Notes: a model not told the origin generated them from the sequence alone. A DNA stretch of 64,000 nt from DASTFY01 sp963829955 (GCA_963829955.1 CAWHKS010000001.1:407835-471834), one strand, 5' to 3'. Shown: positions 23,248 to 32,771, counted from the first letter of the stretch. Numbers and translations: made by a program.

Positions 23248-25422
23248 CTAATCCTTGCTGAGCCACTCACCCTTAGCCAGGAACCCGACTCTTCCTGAAT
23301 TAATATCAGCCCCGTCCTCGGCGTCGAAGAAGAGGGTGAGCTCGTCCCGTAGGTCGTCGTGGCGGGCTAGGCCGGGGTCGTCGTCCACGATGGCGAAGGC
23401 AGCCTCCCGGGCTTGGGCGACCAGCTCGCGGTCCCGACGGAGCGACGCCAACTTGAGGTCGTTGCGTCCCTTCTGGGCCGTGTTCATGATCGTGCCTTCG
23501 CCCCGCAGCTCGAGGTCGACCTCGGCCAGCAGGAAGCCATCGGTGGACTCCACGAGCGCCTGGACACGCGGGGACGGTTCGCCGTCGCCCGTCGTCACCA
23601 GCCAGCATGTCGAGGCCTCGCTCCCGCGCCCGACACGACCTCGGAGCTGGTGGAGCTGGGCGATCCCGAAGCGGTCGGCGTCGAGGATCACCATGGTCGT
23701 TGCATTCGGAACGTCGACACCGACCTCGATGACCGTCGTGGCCACCAGCACGTCGAGGTCGCCTGTGCGGAAGCGCCCCATGACCGCGTCCTTCGCCGAC
23801 GGCGGGAGCCGGCCGTGCAGCAGCCCGAGCCGCAGCCCGGCCAGGTCTCCAGAGCGCAGCCGCTCGTACGTCTCCTCCGCGGACGCCACCTCGAGCTTGT
23901 CGCTCTCTTCGATGAGGGGGCACACGACGTACGCCTGGCGGCCGGCCGCTACCTCCGAGCGCACGTGGGCCCACACCGATTCCTCCATGAGCGGCCCGTT
24001 GGCCCACGTCGTCGCGATCTCCTGGCGCCCCGCGGGCTTGCTGGTGATGGTGCTGACGTCGAGGTCGCCGTAGACGGTCATGGCCGCCGTCCGTGGGATC
24101 GGGGTGGCCGTCATCACGAGCACGTCCGGCACCGCTCCCGCCGACCCCTCCTCGCCCTTGGCCCGGAGTGCCGCCCGCTGCTCGACGCCGAAGCGGTGCT
24201 GCTCGTCGATGACCACGACGCCGAGGCTGGCGAAGCGCACGCCTTCCTGGATGAGGGCGTGCGTGCCGATGACCACGTCGACCGTGCCGTCGGCAAGGCC
24301 GGCCAGCAGGTCGCGCCGCTCGGCTCCGGTGACCCGGTTCGTCAGCAACGCCACCTTCAACGGCCGGTCTTGGAAGAGGCTCTCGGGGGCAGGGACCGTC
24401 ACCCCCTCGAGCAGGGCCATCACCGTCGCCGCGTGCTGCTCCGCCAGCACCTCCGTCGGCGCCATGAACGCACCCTGGTGACCTCCCTGGACGGCGGCCA
24501 GCAGCGCGCTCACGGCGACCACCGTCTTGCCCGAGCCCACGTCGCCCTGCAGCAGCCGGTGCATCGGATGCGGGCCGGCGAGATCGCGCTCGATCTCCTC
24601 GATGACCGCCCTTTGATCGTCCGTGAGCGTGAACGGCAGCTGTCCGTGGAAGCGGGCGACGAGCGCACCGGAGACGTCGTGGCGGATCCCCCTCGCGTCG
24701 CGCTCCAGCGCCTGCTTCCTCAGCACCAACACCAGTTGCACCCGCAACAACTCGTCGAACGCCAGGCGGCGGCGGGCCTCCTCCTTCTCCAGCATCGTCT
24801 CCGGCTCGTGGATGCCGAACAGGGCCTGCTGGCGACCGATGAGCCGGCGGCGGGTGAGGACGTCCTCGGGCACCGGATCGGCGATGCCCCGCGCCCGGCA
24901 GCGCTGCAGCGCGCTCTCCACCCAGCCCGCGATCTCCCAGGTGCTGAGCTCGGCCTTCTCGCTCTGCGGATAGATGGGGACGATCCGTCCCGTGCGATCG
25001 CCGATGAGATCGACCACCGGGTTCGTCATCTGGAGGCTGCCGCGGTACATGTCGGCCTTCCCGAACAGCGCCACCGTGATGCCCGGCTGCAGCTGCCGCT
25101 CCCGCCACGGCTGGTTGAAGAAGACCGCGCTCATGCGTCCCGAGCCGTCACCCACCTGCGCGGTCACCATCATGCGGCGGTTGCGGGTGGGCCGCTTCGT
25201 GACCGAGCGCACGGTCACGAGCACCAGCGCGTCGCGCCCGGGCACCAGGTCGATGACGCGGGCCTCCTCGGTCCGGTCGACCCAGCGACGGGGGTAGGTG
25301 GTGAGGAGATCCAGGACGGACGTGACACCGACCGACTCGAGAGCCGCCACCTTCTTCGGCCCCACCCCCTTCAGCTCGGCCACGGACCGCTCGTCGAGCT
25401 GGCGCAGCGTGATGGGCGTCAT
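23248..25422 (-). CDS. recG: ATP-dependent DNA helicase RecG
   Basis: RecG regresses stalled forks and processes branched DNA. The 724-residue protein has the N-terminal wedge/OB domain (about 60-150), Walker A GDVGSGKT at 293-300, the DEQH box (VVIDEQHRFG), TATPIPRT motif III, and the C-terminal QLRGRVGRG motif VI followed by the TRG-like segment DLELRGEGTIMNTAQKGRNDL. ATG 25422 starts MTPITLRQLDERSVAELKGVG; a helix-hairpin-helix-like GVGPKKVAALE follows. It is ten bases downstream of the DAK gene and normally followed by rsmD; here the accessory block intervenes. Confidence 0.96.
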   Translation of the reverse strand: MTPITLRQLDERSVAELKGVGPKKVAALESVGVTSVLDLLTTYPRRWVDRTEEARVIDLVPGRDALVLVTVRSVTKRPTRNRRMMVTAQVGDGSGRMSAVFFNQPWRERQLQPGITVALFGKADMYRGSLQMTNPVVDLIGDRTGRIVPIYPQSEKAELSTWEIAGWVESALQRCRARGIADPVPEDVLTRRRLIGRQQALFGIHEPETMLEKEEARRRLAFDELLRVQLVLVLRKQALERDARGIRHDVSGALVARFHGQLPFTLTDDQRAVIEEIERDLAGPHPMHRLLQGDVGSGKTVVAVSALLAAVQGGHQGAFMAPTEVLAEQHAATVMALLEGVTVPAPESLFQDRPLKVALLTNRVTGAERRDLLAGLADGTVDVVIGTHALIQEGVRFASLGVVVIDEQHRFGVEQRAALRAKGEEGSAGAVPDVLVMTATPIPRTAAMTVYGDLDVSTITSKPAGRQEIATTWANGPLMEESVWAHVRSEVAAGRQAYVVCPLIEESDKLEVASAEETYERLRSGDLAGLRLGLLHGRLPPSAKDAVMGRFRTGDLDVLVATTVIEVGVDVPNATTMVILDADRFGIAQLHQLRGRVGRGSEASTCWLVTTGDGEPSPRVQALVESTDGFLLAEVDLELRGEGTIMNTAQKGRNDLKLASLRRDRELVAQAREAAFAIVDDDPGLARHDDLRDELTLFFDAEDGADINSGRVGFLAKGEWLSKD

Positions 25423-25432
25423 CGCGCCCCGT

Positions 25433-27046
25433 TCACTCGACACCGAACAGGAACGGGTAGAGCGCCTGGCCGCCGTCGTGGACCTCGACGTCGACAGCTG
25501 GTCGCGCGGTGCCCAGCCAGTCCCGCAGCGCGCCGAGCTCCTCGGGGCCGGCGTCTTCGCCGTGGATGATCGTGACCAGTTCGCGGTCGGCGGTGACGAG
25601 GAGGTCGAGCGTGGCGATGCCGGCGGCCACGGCCGACGACGCCACGGCCACGATCCCGTCACCCTGGATCAAGCCGATCCAGTCACCTGCGTCCACGGCA
25701 CCGGCCGGGCTCGTCACGGCGCGGACGGCCCGCGTGACCTCGCCCACCGCCACGCCGGCCATGGCCTCCGCCATGCGCTCGGCGTTCTCCCCCGCCCCTC
25801 GATCGGGCTCGTAGGCGACGAGCGCGACCAGTGCTTCCGGGATCGAGCAGGCGGGCACCACCCGGGCCACCTTGCCGGTGAGCGCGGCCGCCTGCTCGGC
25901 CACGGGGAGGATGTTGCCGTTGGCCGGTAGCAGGACCACCTGCCCAGCAGCCGCCCGCTCGACGGCCTCGAGCAGCTCGGCCGTCGACGGGTTCATGGTC
26001 TGGCCTCCGACCACCACCTCCTGGACGCCCAGGCGTCCCAGCAGAGCGAGGAGTCCGGCACCATCGGCCACGGCGACCACGCCGCACGTGCGGGGACGCC
26101 GCATGGCCTCCTCCCGGACGTCGTGCTCCGCCGCGGCCTCGTCGCGCAGATCGGTGACCCTGATCTTCCAGGGCCTCCCGCCCGCGGTGAGCGCAGCCTC
26201 GACGGCGGCGCCGATGTCGTCGGTGTGCACGTGGCAGTTCCAGAGCCCGTCGCCGCCGACGACGACGATGGAGTCGCCGATGCGACCCCAGGCCTCCTTG
26301 AACCGCCCGATCTCGGTGTCGCCCAGGTCGAGGAAAAACATCACCTCGTAGCGCAGGTCCTCGACCCGGGTGCCCCGCGGCGCGGCACGGGGCAGGTCGG
26401 GAGCGATCTCGTCGAGGGTCGGCGCGGATGGGAGGGGACGGCCGTCCACGACGTGGAGCGCGGCGTCGAGCAGCAGCACGAACCCGGCACCGCCGGCGTC
26501 CACCACGCCCGCCTCCTTGAGAACCGGCAGCAGCTCCGGCGTGTGCTGCAGGGCCTCGTGCGCCCGCCGGCTGGCCGCGGCCAGCACGTCGCCGAGCGTG
26601 GCGCCCGCAGCGGCGGCCGTCGAAGCCGCGTCCGCCGCTTCGCACGCGACGGTCAGGATCGTCCCCTCGACGGGGCGGAGCACGGCTTCGTACGCGGCGG
26701 CCGACGCCGAGCTCAGCGCCGCGGCCACCGCCCGGGGACCGACATCAATCGCCTGCTCGAACGCCGTGGTCAACCCCCGCAGGATCTGGCTGAGGATGAC
26801 GCCCGAGTTCCCGCGCGCCCCCATGAGCGAGCCATGGGCGACGGCCCGGCAGGTGGCGACGAGCTCGGCGGGCACCGCCTCCATCTCGGTGACGACGGCG
26901 TCGAGGGTGCGGGCCATGTTGGTACCGGTGTCGCCATCGGGCACCGGATAGACGTTGAGGCGGTCGAGCTCGCGGGCATGCTCCCGCACCGCGTCGCGGA
27001 AGCAGGTGATCGTCGCCCGGAGGGCGTCGGCGCCCAGGCGCTCCAC
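25433..27046 (-). CDS. DAK2/DegV-type kinase-like protein (FakA family)
   Basis: 537 residues. The N-terminal DAK2 domain carries NVYPVPDGDTGTNMARTL and AHGSLMGARGNSGVILSQ, the Asp-rich Mg-ATP motifs of dihydroxyacetone kinase L-like and FakA proteins. A middle domain (DVMFF-like: RYEVMFFLDLGDTE) and a C-terminal domain with GDWIGLIQGDGIV match the FakA architecture, which phosphorylates fatty acids bound by FakB. No fakB/degV gene is in the window. GTG 27046 is used (MERLGADAL), shortly after the aminotransferase stop. In mycobacteria a DAK-type gene also precedes recG, supporting orthology. Confidence 0.88.
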   Translation of the reverse strand: MERLGADALRATITCFRDAVREHARELDRLNVYPVPDGDTGTNMARTLDAVVTEMEAVPAELVATCRAVAHGSLMGARGNSGVILSQILRGLTTAFEQAIDVGPRAVAAALSSASAAAYEAVLRPVEGTILTVACEAADAASTAAAAGATLGDVLAAASRRAHEALQHTPELLPVLKEAGVVDAGGAGFVLLLDAALHVVDGRPLPSAPTLDEIAPDLPRAAPRGTRVEDLRYEVMFFLDLGDTEIGRFKEAWGRIGDSIVVVGGDGLWNCHVHTDDIGAAVEAALTAGGRPWKIRVTDLRDEAAAEHDVREEAMRRPRTCGVVAVADGAGLLALLGRLGVQEVVVGGQTMNPSTAELLEAVERAAAGQVVLLPANGNILPVAEQAAALTGKVARVVPACSIPEALVALVAYEPDRGAGENAERMAEAMAGVAVGEVTRAVRAVTSPAGAVDAGDWIGLIQGDGIVAVASSAVAAGIATLDLLVTADRELVTIIHGEDAGPEELGALRDWLGTARPAVDVEVHDGGQALYPFLFGVE

Positions 27047-27057
27047 CGCCGCTGCCC

Positions 27058-28276
27058 TCAGCCCAGCGCGCGAGCGAGGCGGGCGGCGGCCTCCCCCAGC
27101 TCCTCGGGAGACAGGGTGGCGAAGGACAGGCGGATGCGGTCGGTGCCGGTGCCGTCGACGTGGAAGGCGTCCCCGGGCACGAACGCCACGCCCGCCTCGA
27201 CGGCCCGCACCAGCAGGTCCCGGGCTGTCGGAGCAGGGCCCTCCAGCCGCAGCCAGAGGAACATGCCGCCGTCGGGCAGGTCGAAGCTGACGCGGTCGTC
27301 GAGTTGGGTCTGCAGGGCGGCGACGAGCGCGTCGCACCGCGCCCCGTAGAACGGCCCGAGCCCGGCCAGGTGCGCAGCCATGAACGGCTCGTCCGACAGG
27401 ACGTCCACGGCGATCCGCTGGCAGAGCGTCGAGGTGTGGAGGTCGGCGGCCTGCTTGAGGCGCACCAACGGGCCGTGCAGCCACTCGGGCGCGGCCAGCC
27501 ACCCGACCCGCAGGCCCGGCGCCAGCAGCTTCGACACGGTGCCCAGCGTGACCGCCAGGTCGGTGAAGGTCCGGACCGGGAGCACGGGGCTGCCGCGGAA
27601 GCGCAGCGCGCCGTACGGGTCGTCCTCGACGATCACGAAGCCGTAGCGGTCCGCCAGCTCCGCCAGATGGCGGCGCCGGTCCAGGGCCAGGGTCCCGCCG
27701 GACGGGTTCTGGAAGTTGGCCACCACGTAGCACAGGCGCGGCCGCAAGCCCGCGGCGAGCTCCTCCTCCAGCAGATCTGTCCGGAGCCCGTCACGGTCGG
27801 CGGGCACCGGCACGAGCCTCGGCTCGCTGCCGCGCAGCGCCTGCAGCGCGCCCACGTAGGAGGGCGCCTCGACGACCACGTCGTCACCGGGGTCGACGAG
27901 CGCCCGCGTCAACAGATCCAGCCCCTGCTGCGAGCCCGTGGTGATGAGCACCTCAGCGGGCGCGCAGTCCCGGCCACGCCGCGGTGTACTCCCCGGCGAC
28001 CCACTCCCGGAGCGCCGGGACGCCCTCGGTCGGGCCGTACTGGATGGCCTCGGGTCCGTACCGACCAGCGCCGGAGAGCACCGCGTCGGAGGCCGCCCGC
28101 AGGCGGTCGACGGGGAAGCTCTGAGGCGCGGGGAGGCCACCGGCCATCGACAGGATGTCCGGCCGGTGGGTGAGCTGGAGCAGGTCGCGGATGACGGAAG
28201 AGGTGGCGTCGCGGCCGCGCCGGGACAGCAGCTCCGTCCGGGCTGCTCCCGGGATGTCGGTGGCGGGCAGGGGCAT
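27058..28276 (-). CDS. PLP-dependent aminotransferase, class I/II (2-aminoadipate/MocR-type fold; frameshifted)
   Basis: The enzyme transfers amino groups using PLP. The N-terminal part (MPLPATDIPGAARTELLSRR, then DILSMAGGLPAPQSFPVDRL) is read in one frame and the rest (AEVLITTGSQQGLDLLTRAL onward) in another, so one base is wrong near 27965. The Schiff-base Lys is in GTVSKLLAPGLRVGW, and the PLP-phosphate and ring contacts (FQNPSGG, VEDDPYGALRF) are intact. Length is about 400 residues, close to 2-aminoadipate transaminase/LysN; the substrate is not certain. No GntR DNA-binding domain precedes it. Divergent from rpmB. Confidence 0.85.
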
Positions 28277-28429
28277 TGCGCCAGCGTTCACCCTGCACGT
28301 GGTCGTCGGCAAGGACCCATCGCAGGCGGGCTCCAGGGGCGGCGGTCGATCGCTGCGGTGTTGGTGAGCCCGGGCTACCCGCTGGTAGCGTGGTCGGACG
28401 TTTCGATCTCCCTGAGAAGGCGAAGGACC

Positions 28430-28639
28430 ATGGCAGCAGTCTGCGATCTGTGCGGGAAGGGCCCCTCGTGGGGCATGAGCGTCTCGCACTCGCACCGGCG
28501 TACCAAGCGGCGCTGGAACCCGAACATCCAGCGTGTCCGGGCCCTCGTGGACGGCACCCCGAAGCGCCTCTACGTCTGCACCTCGTGCATCAAGGCCGGA
28601 AAGGTCGTCAAGCCCACCCGGACCGCTCGCGTCGACTGA
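28430..28639 (+). CDS. rpmB: 50S ribosomal protein L28
   Basis: 69 residues: MAAVCDLCGKGPSWGMSVSHSHRRTKRRW followed by NIQRVR and YVCTSCIKAGKVVK. Two CxxC pairs give the zinc-binding (C+) form. It is a structural component of the large subunit. ATG 28430 follows a GAAGG ribosome site. Divergent from the aminotransferase. In many actinobacteria rpmB neighbours the DAK-recG segment, as here. Confidence 0.96.
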   Translation: MAAVCDLCGKGPSWGMSVSHSHRRTKRRWNPNIQRVRALVDGTPKRLYVCTSCIKAGKVVKPTRTARVD

Positions 28640-28661
28640 ACATGAGGGGCGGGCCGATCCC

Positions 28662-28904
28662 ATGCAAGGCGTGATCAAGAGCTACGACCCGCTCTCGGGC
28701 GGTGGCCTGGTGATCACCGACAGCGCGGGCCTGCCCGAGTACGAACTGGCCAGCAACGCCCTCGAGGGCTCCGTCTTCCGCATGCTGCGCCAGGGTCAGC
28801 GAGTCGTGTTCGACCTCGACGAAGACGGCCGCGCCACGAGGCTGCGGCTTGGGAGTGAGGTCGACATGGGTACGCCCGGTTACCGTCCCACCGCATTCGA
28901 GTAG
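28662..28904 (+). CDS. Divergent cold-shock-domain-like protein
   Basis: 80 residues. MQGVIKSYDPLSGGGLVIT aligns with the CspA opening GxVKWFDPxKGFGFI, and LRQGQRVVFDLDEDGRATRLRLG matches the last two strands. However, the RNA-binding aromatic residues of RNP1 (FGFI) and RNP2 (FVH) are replaced by GGLVI and polar residues, so classical ssRNA stacking is weakened or lost. It starts 22 bases after rpmB and is probably co-transcribed with it. It may bind nucleic acid through the barrel surface or have another role. Confidence 0.7.
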   Translation: MQGVIKSYDPLSGGGLVITDSAGLPEYELASNALEGSVFRMLRQGQRVVFDLDEDGRATRLRLGSEVDMGTPGYRPTAFE

Positions 28905-28952
28905 ACGCCCTCCCACCTCTCCGTTGCCTCCCCCCGAGCACAAGGAGTCACC

Positions 28953-30752
28953 ATGCCAGCCACGACCACCAACGAGCGCTTAAAGGCCTGGGTGGACGAG
29001 TGGGCGGCTGTGCTCGAGCCGGATGACATCCACTGGTGCGACGGCTCTGCGGAGGAGTACGACCGGCTCGCCGCCGAACTGGTGGCCGCTGGCACGTTCA
29101 CCCGGCTCGACGAGGCCAAGCGCCCGAACAGCTACTGGGCCCACTCCGACCCCGGCGACGTCGCCCGGGTCGAGGACCGGACGTTCATCTGCTCCGCGAC
29201 GGAACAGGCGGCCGGACCGAACAACAACTGGCGCCAGCCGGACGAGATGCGCGCCGAGCTCACCGAGTTCTACCGGGGGTCGATGAAGGGCCGCACCATG
29301 TACGTGGTGCCATTCTCGATGGGCCCGCTCGGTTCGCCGATCGCCCACATCGGCGTGCAGCTCACCGATTCCGCCTACGTGGCAGTCAGCATGCGGATCA
29401 TGACCCGCATGGGGCAGGCGGCCCTGGACGTGCTCGGCGACGGGGAGTGGGTCCCGTGCCTGCACTCGGTCGGCGCGCCGCTCACCGAGGGCGAGGCCGA
29501 CGTGCCGTGGCCGTGCAACCCGGACAACAAGTACATCGTCCACTTCCCCGAGACCCGCGAGATCTGGAGCTACGGCTCCGGCTACGGGGGCAACGCCCTG
29601 CTCGGCAAGAAGTGCTTCGCCCTCCGCATCGCCTCGGTGATGGCTCGCGACGACGGCTGGCTGGCCGAGCACATGCTCATCCTCAAGCTGACCAGCCCGG
29701 AGAACGACGTGCGGTACGTGGCGGCGGCATTCCCGTCGGCCTGCGGCAAGACCAACCTGGCCATGCTGGTCCCGACCATCCCAGGCTGGAAGGTCGAGAC
29801 CGTCGGTGACGACATCTGTTGGATGAAGTTCGGCGACGACGGCCGGCTCCACGCCATCAACCCCGAGGCCGGCTTCTTCGGCGTGGCTCCCGGCACCGGC
29901 ATGGACACCAACCCGAACGCGATGCACACGCTGTGGGGCAACTCGCTCTTCACCAACACCGCGCTCACGTCCGAGGGGGACGTGTGGTGGGAGGGCATGA
30001 CGGGCGAGCCGCCGGCCCGGGCCACCGACTGGCGGGGCGACCCGTGGACACCCGAGTCCGAGTCGCCCGCCGCCCATCCCAACGCCCGCTTCACCGCCCC
30101 GGCCAGCCAGTGCCCGGCGATCGCGGCCGAATGGGAGGATCCGGCCGGCGTGCCCATCTCGGCCATCCTGTTCGGCGGCCGGCGGCGCACGACCATGCCG
30201 CTCGTCAGCCAGGCCTACAACTGGGACCACGGCGTGTTCCTGGGCTCGATCATGGCCTCCGAGACCACGGCGGCGGCCGGCGGAACGGTCGGCAACCTCC
30301 GCTTCGACCCCATGGCCATGCTGCCGTTCTGCGGGTACAACATGGGTGACTACTTCGCCCACTGGCTGGAGGTCGGCGCCAGCGCGAAGGCCGAGAACCT
30401 GCCGAAGATCTTCCTCGTCAACTGGTTCCGGCGGGACGAGAAGGGGCGATTCCTCTGGCCGGGTTTCGGTGACAACAGCCGGGTGCTCAAGTGGGTGTTC
30501 GAGCGGGTGTCCGGCACGGGCGAAGCCGTGGAGACGGCCATCGGCTTCCTGCCCGCCCGGGGGGCGCTCGACGTGGACGGTCTCGACATGACCGAGGAGG
30601 ATCTCGAAGAGATCCTTTCCGTGGACGTCGATGGGTGGCGCACCGCCATCCCGCAGGTCGAAGAGCACTACGCCCGCTTCGGCGACCACCTGCCGGCCCA
30701 GCTGCGCGACGAGCTGGCTTCGCTCGAGAAGCGGTTGGCGGCCACCGGCTGA
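28953..30752 (+). CDS. pckG: Phosphoenolpyruvate carboxykinase (GTP)
   Basis: Interconverts oxaloacetate and PEP with GTP, the entry to gluconeogenesis. 599 residues, the normal length for the GTP form. The P-loop-like kinase-1 motif FPSACGKTNLAML contains the reactive Cys, kinase-2 is in VGDDICWMKF, and WAHSDPGDVARVEDRTFICS and RRTTMPLVSQAYNWDHGVF are family blocks. ATG 28953 is preceded by a strong AAGGAGT site. It is followed by a 7-bp hairpin terminator. No frame break is present. Confidence 0.97.
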   Translation: MPATTTNERLKAWVDEWAAVLEPDDIHWCDGSAEEYDRLAAELVAAGTFTRLDEAKRPNSYWAHSDPGDVARVEDRTFICSATEQAAGPNNNWRQPDEMRAELTEFYRGSMKGRTMYVVPFSMGPLGSPIAHIGVQLTDSAYVAVSMRIMTRMGQAALDVLGDGEWVPCLHSVGAPLTEGEADVPWPCNPDNKYIVHFPETREIWSYGSGYGGNALLGKKCFALRIASVMARDDGWLAEHMLILKLTSPENDVRYVAAAFPSACGKTNLAMLVPTIPGWKVETVGDDICWMKFGDDGRLHAINPEAGFFGVAPGTGMDTNPNAMHTLWGNSLFTNTALTSEGDVWWEGMTGEPPARATDWRGDPWTPESESPAAHPNARFTAPASQCPAIAAEWEDPAGVPISAILFGGRRRTTMPLVSQAYNWDHGVFLGSIMASETTAAAGGTVGNLRFDPMAMLPFCGYNMGDYFAHWLEVGASAKAENLPKIFLVNWFRRDEKGRFLWPGFGDNSRVLKWVFERVSGTGEAVETAIGFLPARGALDVDGLDMTEEDLEEILSVDVDGWRTAIPQVEEHYARFGDHLPAQLRDELASLEKRLAATG

Positions 30753-30754
30753 CG

Positions 30755-30772
30755 CCTGCCGACCACGGCAGG
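30755..30772. terminator. Hairpin after pckG (convergent gene pair)
   Basis: CCTGCCG (30755-30761) pairs with CGGCAGG (30766-30772) across ACCA, three bases after the pckG stop. The minus-strand neighbour ends at 30789, where GACGG/CCGTC (30778-30790) could form a second short stem. No T run. Confidence 0.6.
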
Positions 30773-30788
30773 GGCCCGACGGCGGCCG

Positions 30789-32219
30789 TCAGCGCAGCAC
30801 CTGGTACGTCGTCAGGTCGGCCCCGTCGTCTCCGGCCTCGGTGCACAGCAGCGCTCCATCGGGTCGTGCGAACAAAGGCTCGGCGCCGTCTGGCAGCCGC
30901 AGCCAGGTCCCTCCGCCGCCCGCGCGCAGGCCGGCCACGATGGGGGTGTCGGGCAGCCGTTCGCCGGCGACTCGCATCGTCACGATCACGCCGCCCTCGA
31001 CGGCCCAGCTCTGGACCATGTCGGGTTGAGCGGCGTTGTCCCGGCGCACCTGACCGGTGATGCTGATCAACCAGACCTCGCTGGTGCCGTCGGACTCCAC
31101 CCGGCGAACCACCACCCGGCTGTTGTTGGCCCACACGCGAACGGAGACGGCGACGTCGGCCAGCTTCGGTGGTGGCTCGTCCAAGACGGAGTCGCCCAGT
31201 GGCTGCACGAGGTCGGCGGAGTGCGGCGTGGCCGCATCCGGAACGACCACCAGATCGGGCAAGGCCGGCGGTTGGAGGCCGCGTGAGCCGGCGCCCGTGA
31301 CGGGGGTCACAGAGTCGGGCGGTGGCTCGACCACGGGCGGTACGGCCGGCACGACCGACCCGGCCAGGGTCGATGCGGCGACCACGTTCGAGCCCTCCGG
31401 CTCGGTGCCCCCGTCGTCTTCCCCCGGCGCAGTGAGCGCGGCGACGGCCAGCAGGGCGGCGAGCGCGCCGGCGCCCACAACCAGGGTCGTGCCCACACGC
31501 CTCGCCTCCCGGACGGGTGGGATGTGGTGCTCGTCGACGGGGACGGCGTTGAAGCCCTCCCAGCCGAGTGGGTCATCGCCGTCGCCGCTGTCGGGCACTC
31601 GCCACGTGTCCTCGTCGGCGTAGTCGGGCACGAGCGCGGCCTCGACCGAGATCCACACGCGGTCGGCCAGCGCGTCCGGCGGCCCAGGGACCGCGCGCAC
31701 GAGCCGGGCATAGGGATCGGCACCGGTGCCGTCGTCGAACACGCCGATCATCGGCGTCAGGCGCTCGCGCGTGGAGCGGAGGATGATCTCGGCCTCGGGA
31801 TAGTTCACCCCGAGCGCGGCGGCGATGTCGGGCAGCAGCAATCCGTCATGGTGACGCAGCACGAGGGCGATCCGTTGCTCGGCGTCGAGAGCCGTCAGCG
31901 CGGCGAGCGGCGAGGCCTCCGCCGCTATCTCCGCTCCCCCAGCGGTGGGACGGCGACGACGACGGCGAGGCAGACCGTCCAGCACCTCACGGCGCACGAC
32001 GAGGTTCAGCCGGGTTGTCGACACCGGGGCGGCCCCGACGGCGTCGACGTGCCGAGCGAGGCGGAGCGCGGCGGCCGCCGACAGCTGCTCGGCCCGGGTC
32101 GTGGAGACAGTGAGGGCGAGCGCGTAGCGATAGACATCGCCCACCGCTTCCCGGACGAATCCCCGCAGCTCGGTCGTGCTGGCGACCACGCGGCCGTACA
32201 CACCACCACGGTCCCACAC
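30789..32219 (-). CDS. Sigma-70-like N-terminal region fused to a transmembrane and extracytoplasmic domain
   Basis: 476 residues. Residues 13-60 resemble an ECF sigma region 2 (LRGFVREAVGDVYRYALALT), and residues about 105-160 a region-4/HTH segment (DAEQRIALVLRHHDGLLLPDIAAALGVNYPEAEIILRSTRERL). A single membrane helix follows (TTLVVGAGALAALLAVAAL, about 245-265), then an outside part ending in beta strands (VWANNSRVVVRRVESDG, GGTWLRLPDGAEPLFARPDG). A sigma-like HTH tethered to the membrane could be a membrane-bound regulator that responds to outside signals. No anti-sigma gene is adjacent. The exact start (GTG 32219 or 32201) is open. Confidence 0.6.
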   Translation of the reverse strand: MWDRGGVYGRVVASTTELRGFVREAVGDVYRYALALTVSTTRAEQLSAAAALRLARHVDAVGAAPVSTTRLNLVVRREVLDGLPRRRRRRPTAGGAEIAAEASPLAALTALDAEQRIALVLRHHDGLLLPDIAAALGVNYPEAEIILRSTRERLTPMIGVFDDGTGADPYARLVRAVPGPPDALADRVWISVEAALVPDYADEDTWRVPDSGDGDDPLGWEGFNAVPVDEHHIPPVREARRVGTTLVVGAGALAALLAVAALTAPGEDDGGTEPEGSNVVAASTLAGSVVPAVPPVVEPPPDSVTPVTGAGSRGLQPPALPDLVVVPDAATPHSADLVQPLGDSVLDEPPPKLADVAVSVRVWANNSRVVVRRVESDGTSEVWLISITGQVRRDNAAQPDMVQSWAVEGGVIVTMRVAGERLPDTPIVAGLRAGGGGTWLRLPDGAEPLFARPDGALLCTEAGDDGADLTTYQVLR

Positions 32220-32299
32220 TCGGGCACCCCGGGGGAAGCCTTCGAGGGCACGGGCAACGACCGGTACAGTCGATCCTTCAGCGAAACGAGGAGGACGAC

Positions 32300-32536
32300 A
32301 TGTCGGTTTCCGCCTACATCCTCATCCAGACCGAGGTCGGCAAGGCCGGTGACGTGGCGCACCAGATCCGGGAGCTGTCCGGTGTCACGGAGGCCGACGA
32401 CGTCACCGGGCCTTACGACGTGGTGGCCAAGGCCGAAGCAGAGACCATGGACGAGCTCGGCAAGATGGTCCTGTCGAAGGTGCAGATGATCGCCGGGATC
32501 ACCCGCACCCTGACCTGCCCAGTGGTCAACCTGTAG
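32300..32536 (+). CDS. Stand-alone Lrp/AsnC ligand-binding (RAM) domain protein
   Basis: 78 residues that are only the alpha/beta sandwich ligand domain of Lrp/AsnC regulators: AYILIQTEVGKAGDVAHQIREL, GPYDVVAKAEAETMDELGKMV and ITRTLTCPVVN. There is no HTH. Such single domains form dimers or octamers and may bind amino acids and modulate full-length Lrp proteins. A perfect GAGGAGG ribosome site precedes ATG 32300. Divergent from the sigma-like membrane protein across 80 bases. Confidence 0.9.
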   Translation: MSVSAYILIQTEVGKAGDVAHQIRELSGVTEADDVTGPYDVVAKAEAETMDELGKMVLSKVQMIAGITRTLTCPVVNL

Positions 32537-32655
32537 CAGATCCACCGCTGCAGGCGGAGAACAAGTCCAGCGCGAGCGCCGCCGACACCCGCCTCCGACC
32601 ACTGCGCATGGCCCCTCCCGAAGGTCTGCGGCGACGCTCACGCGCCAGCGATGGC

Positions 32656-32683
32656 GTAGCTCGTACTACGTAGTACTCACTAC
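32656..32683. promoter_or_regulatory. 28-bp operator-like palindrome upstream of the TetR gene
   Basis: A perfect 14-bp core (GTACTACGTAGTAC, 32663-32676) is extended symmetrically by GTAG (32656-32659) and CTAC (32680-32683), so 22 of 28 positions are paired. It lies about 90 bases before ATG 32772 of the TetR gene. The size and symmetry fit a TetR-family dimer site. Confidence 0.7.
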
Positions 32684-32771
32684 GGCACCGACACGAGTGT
32701 GCGCGCACCCGACAGAACCCGTCAAGCGACCAGGGCGTGGCGTCTCCCGTCCCACTACGGTCAGCCACGCG

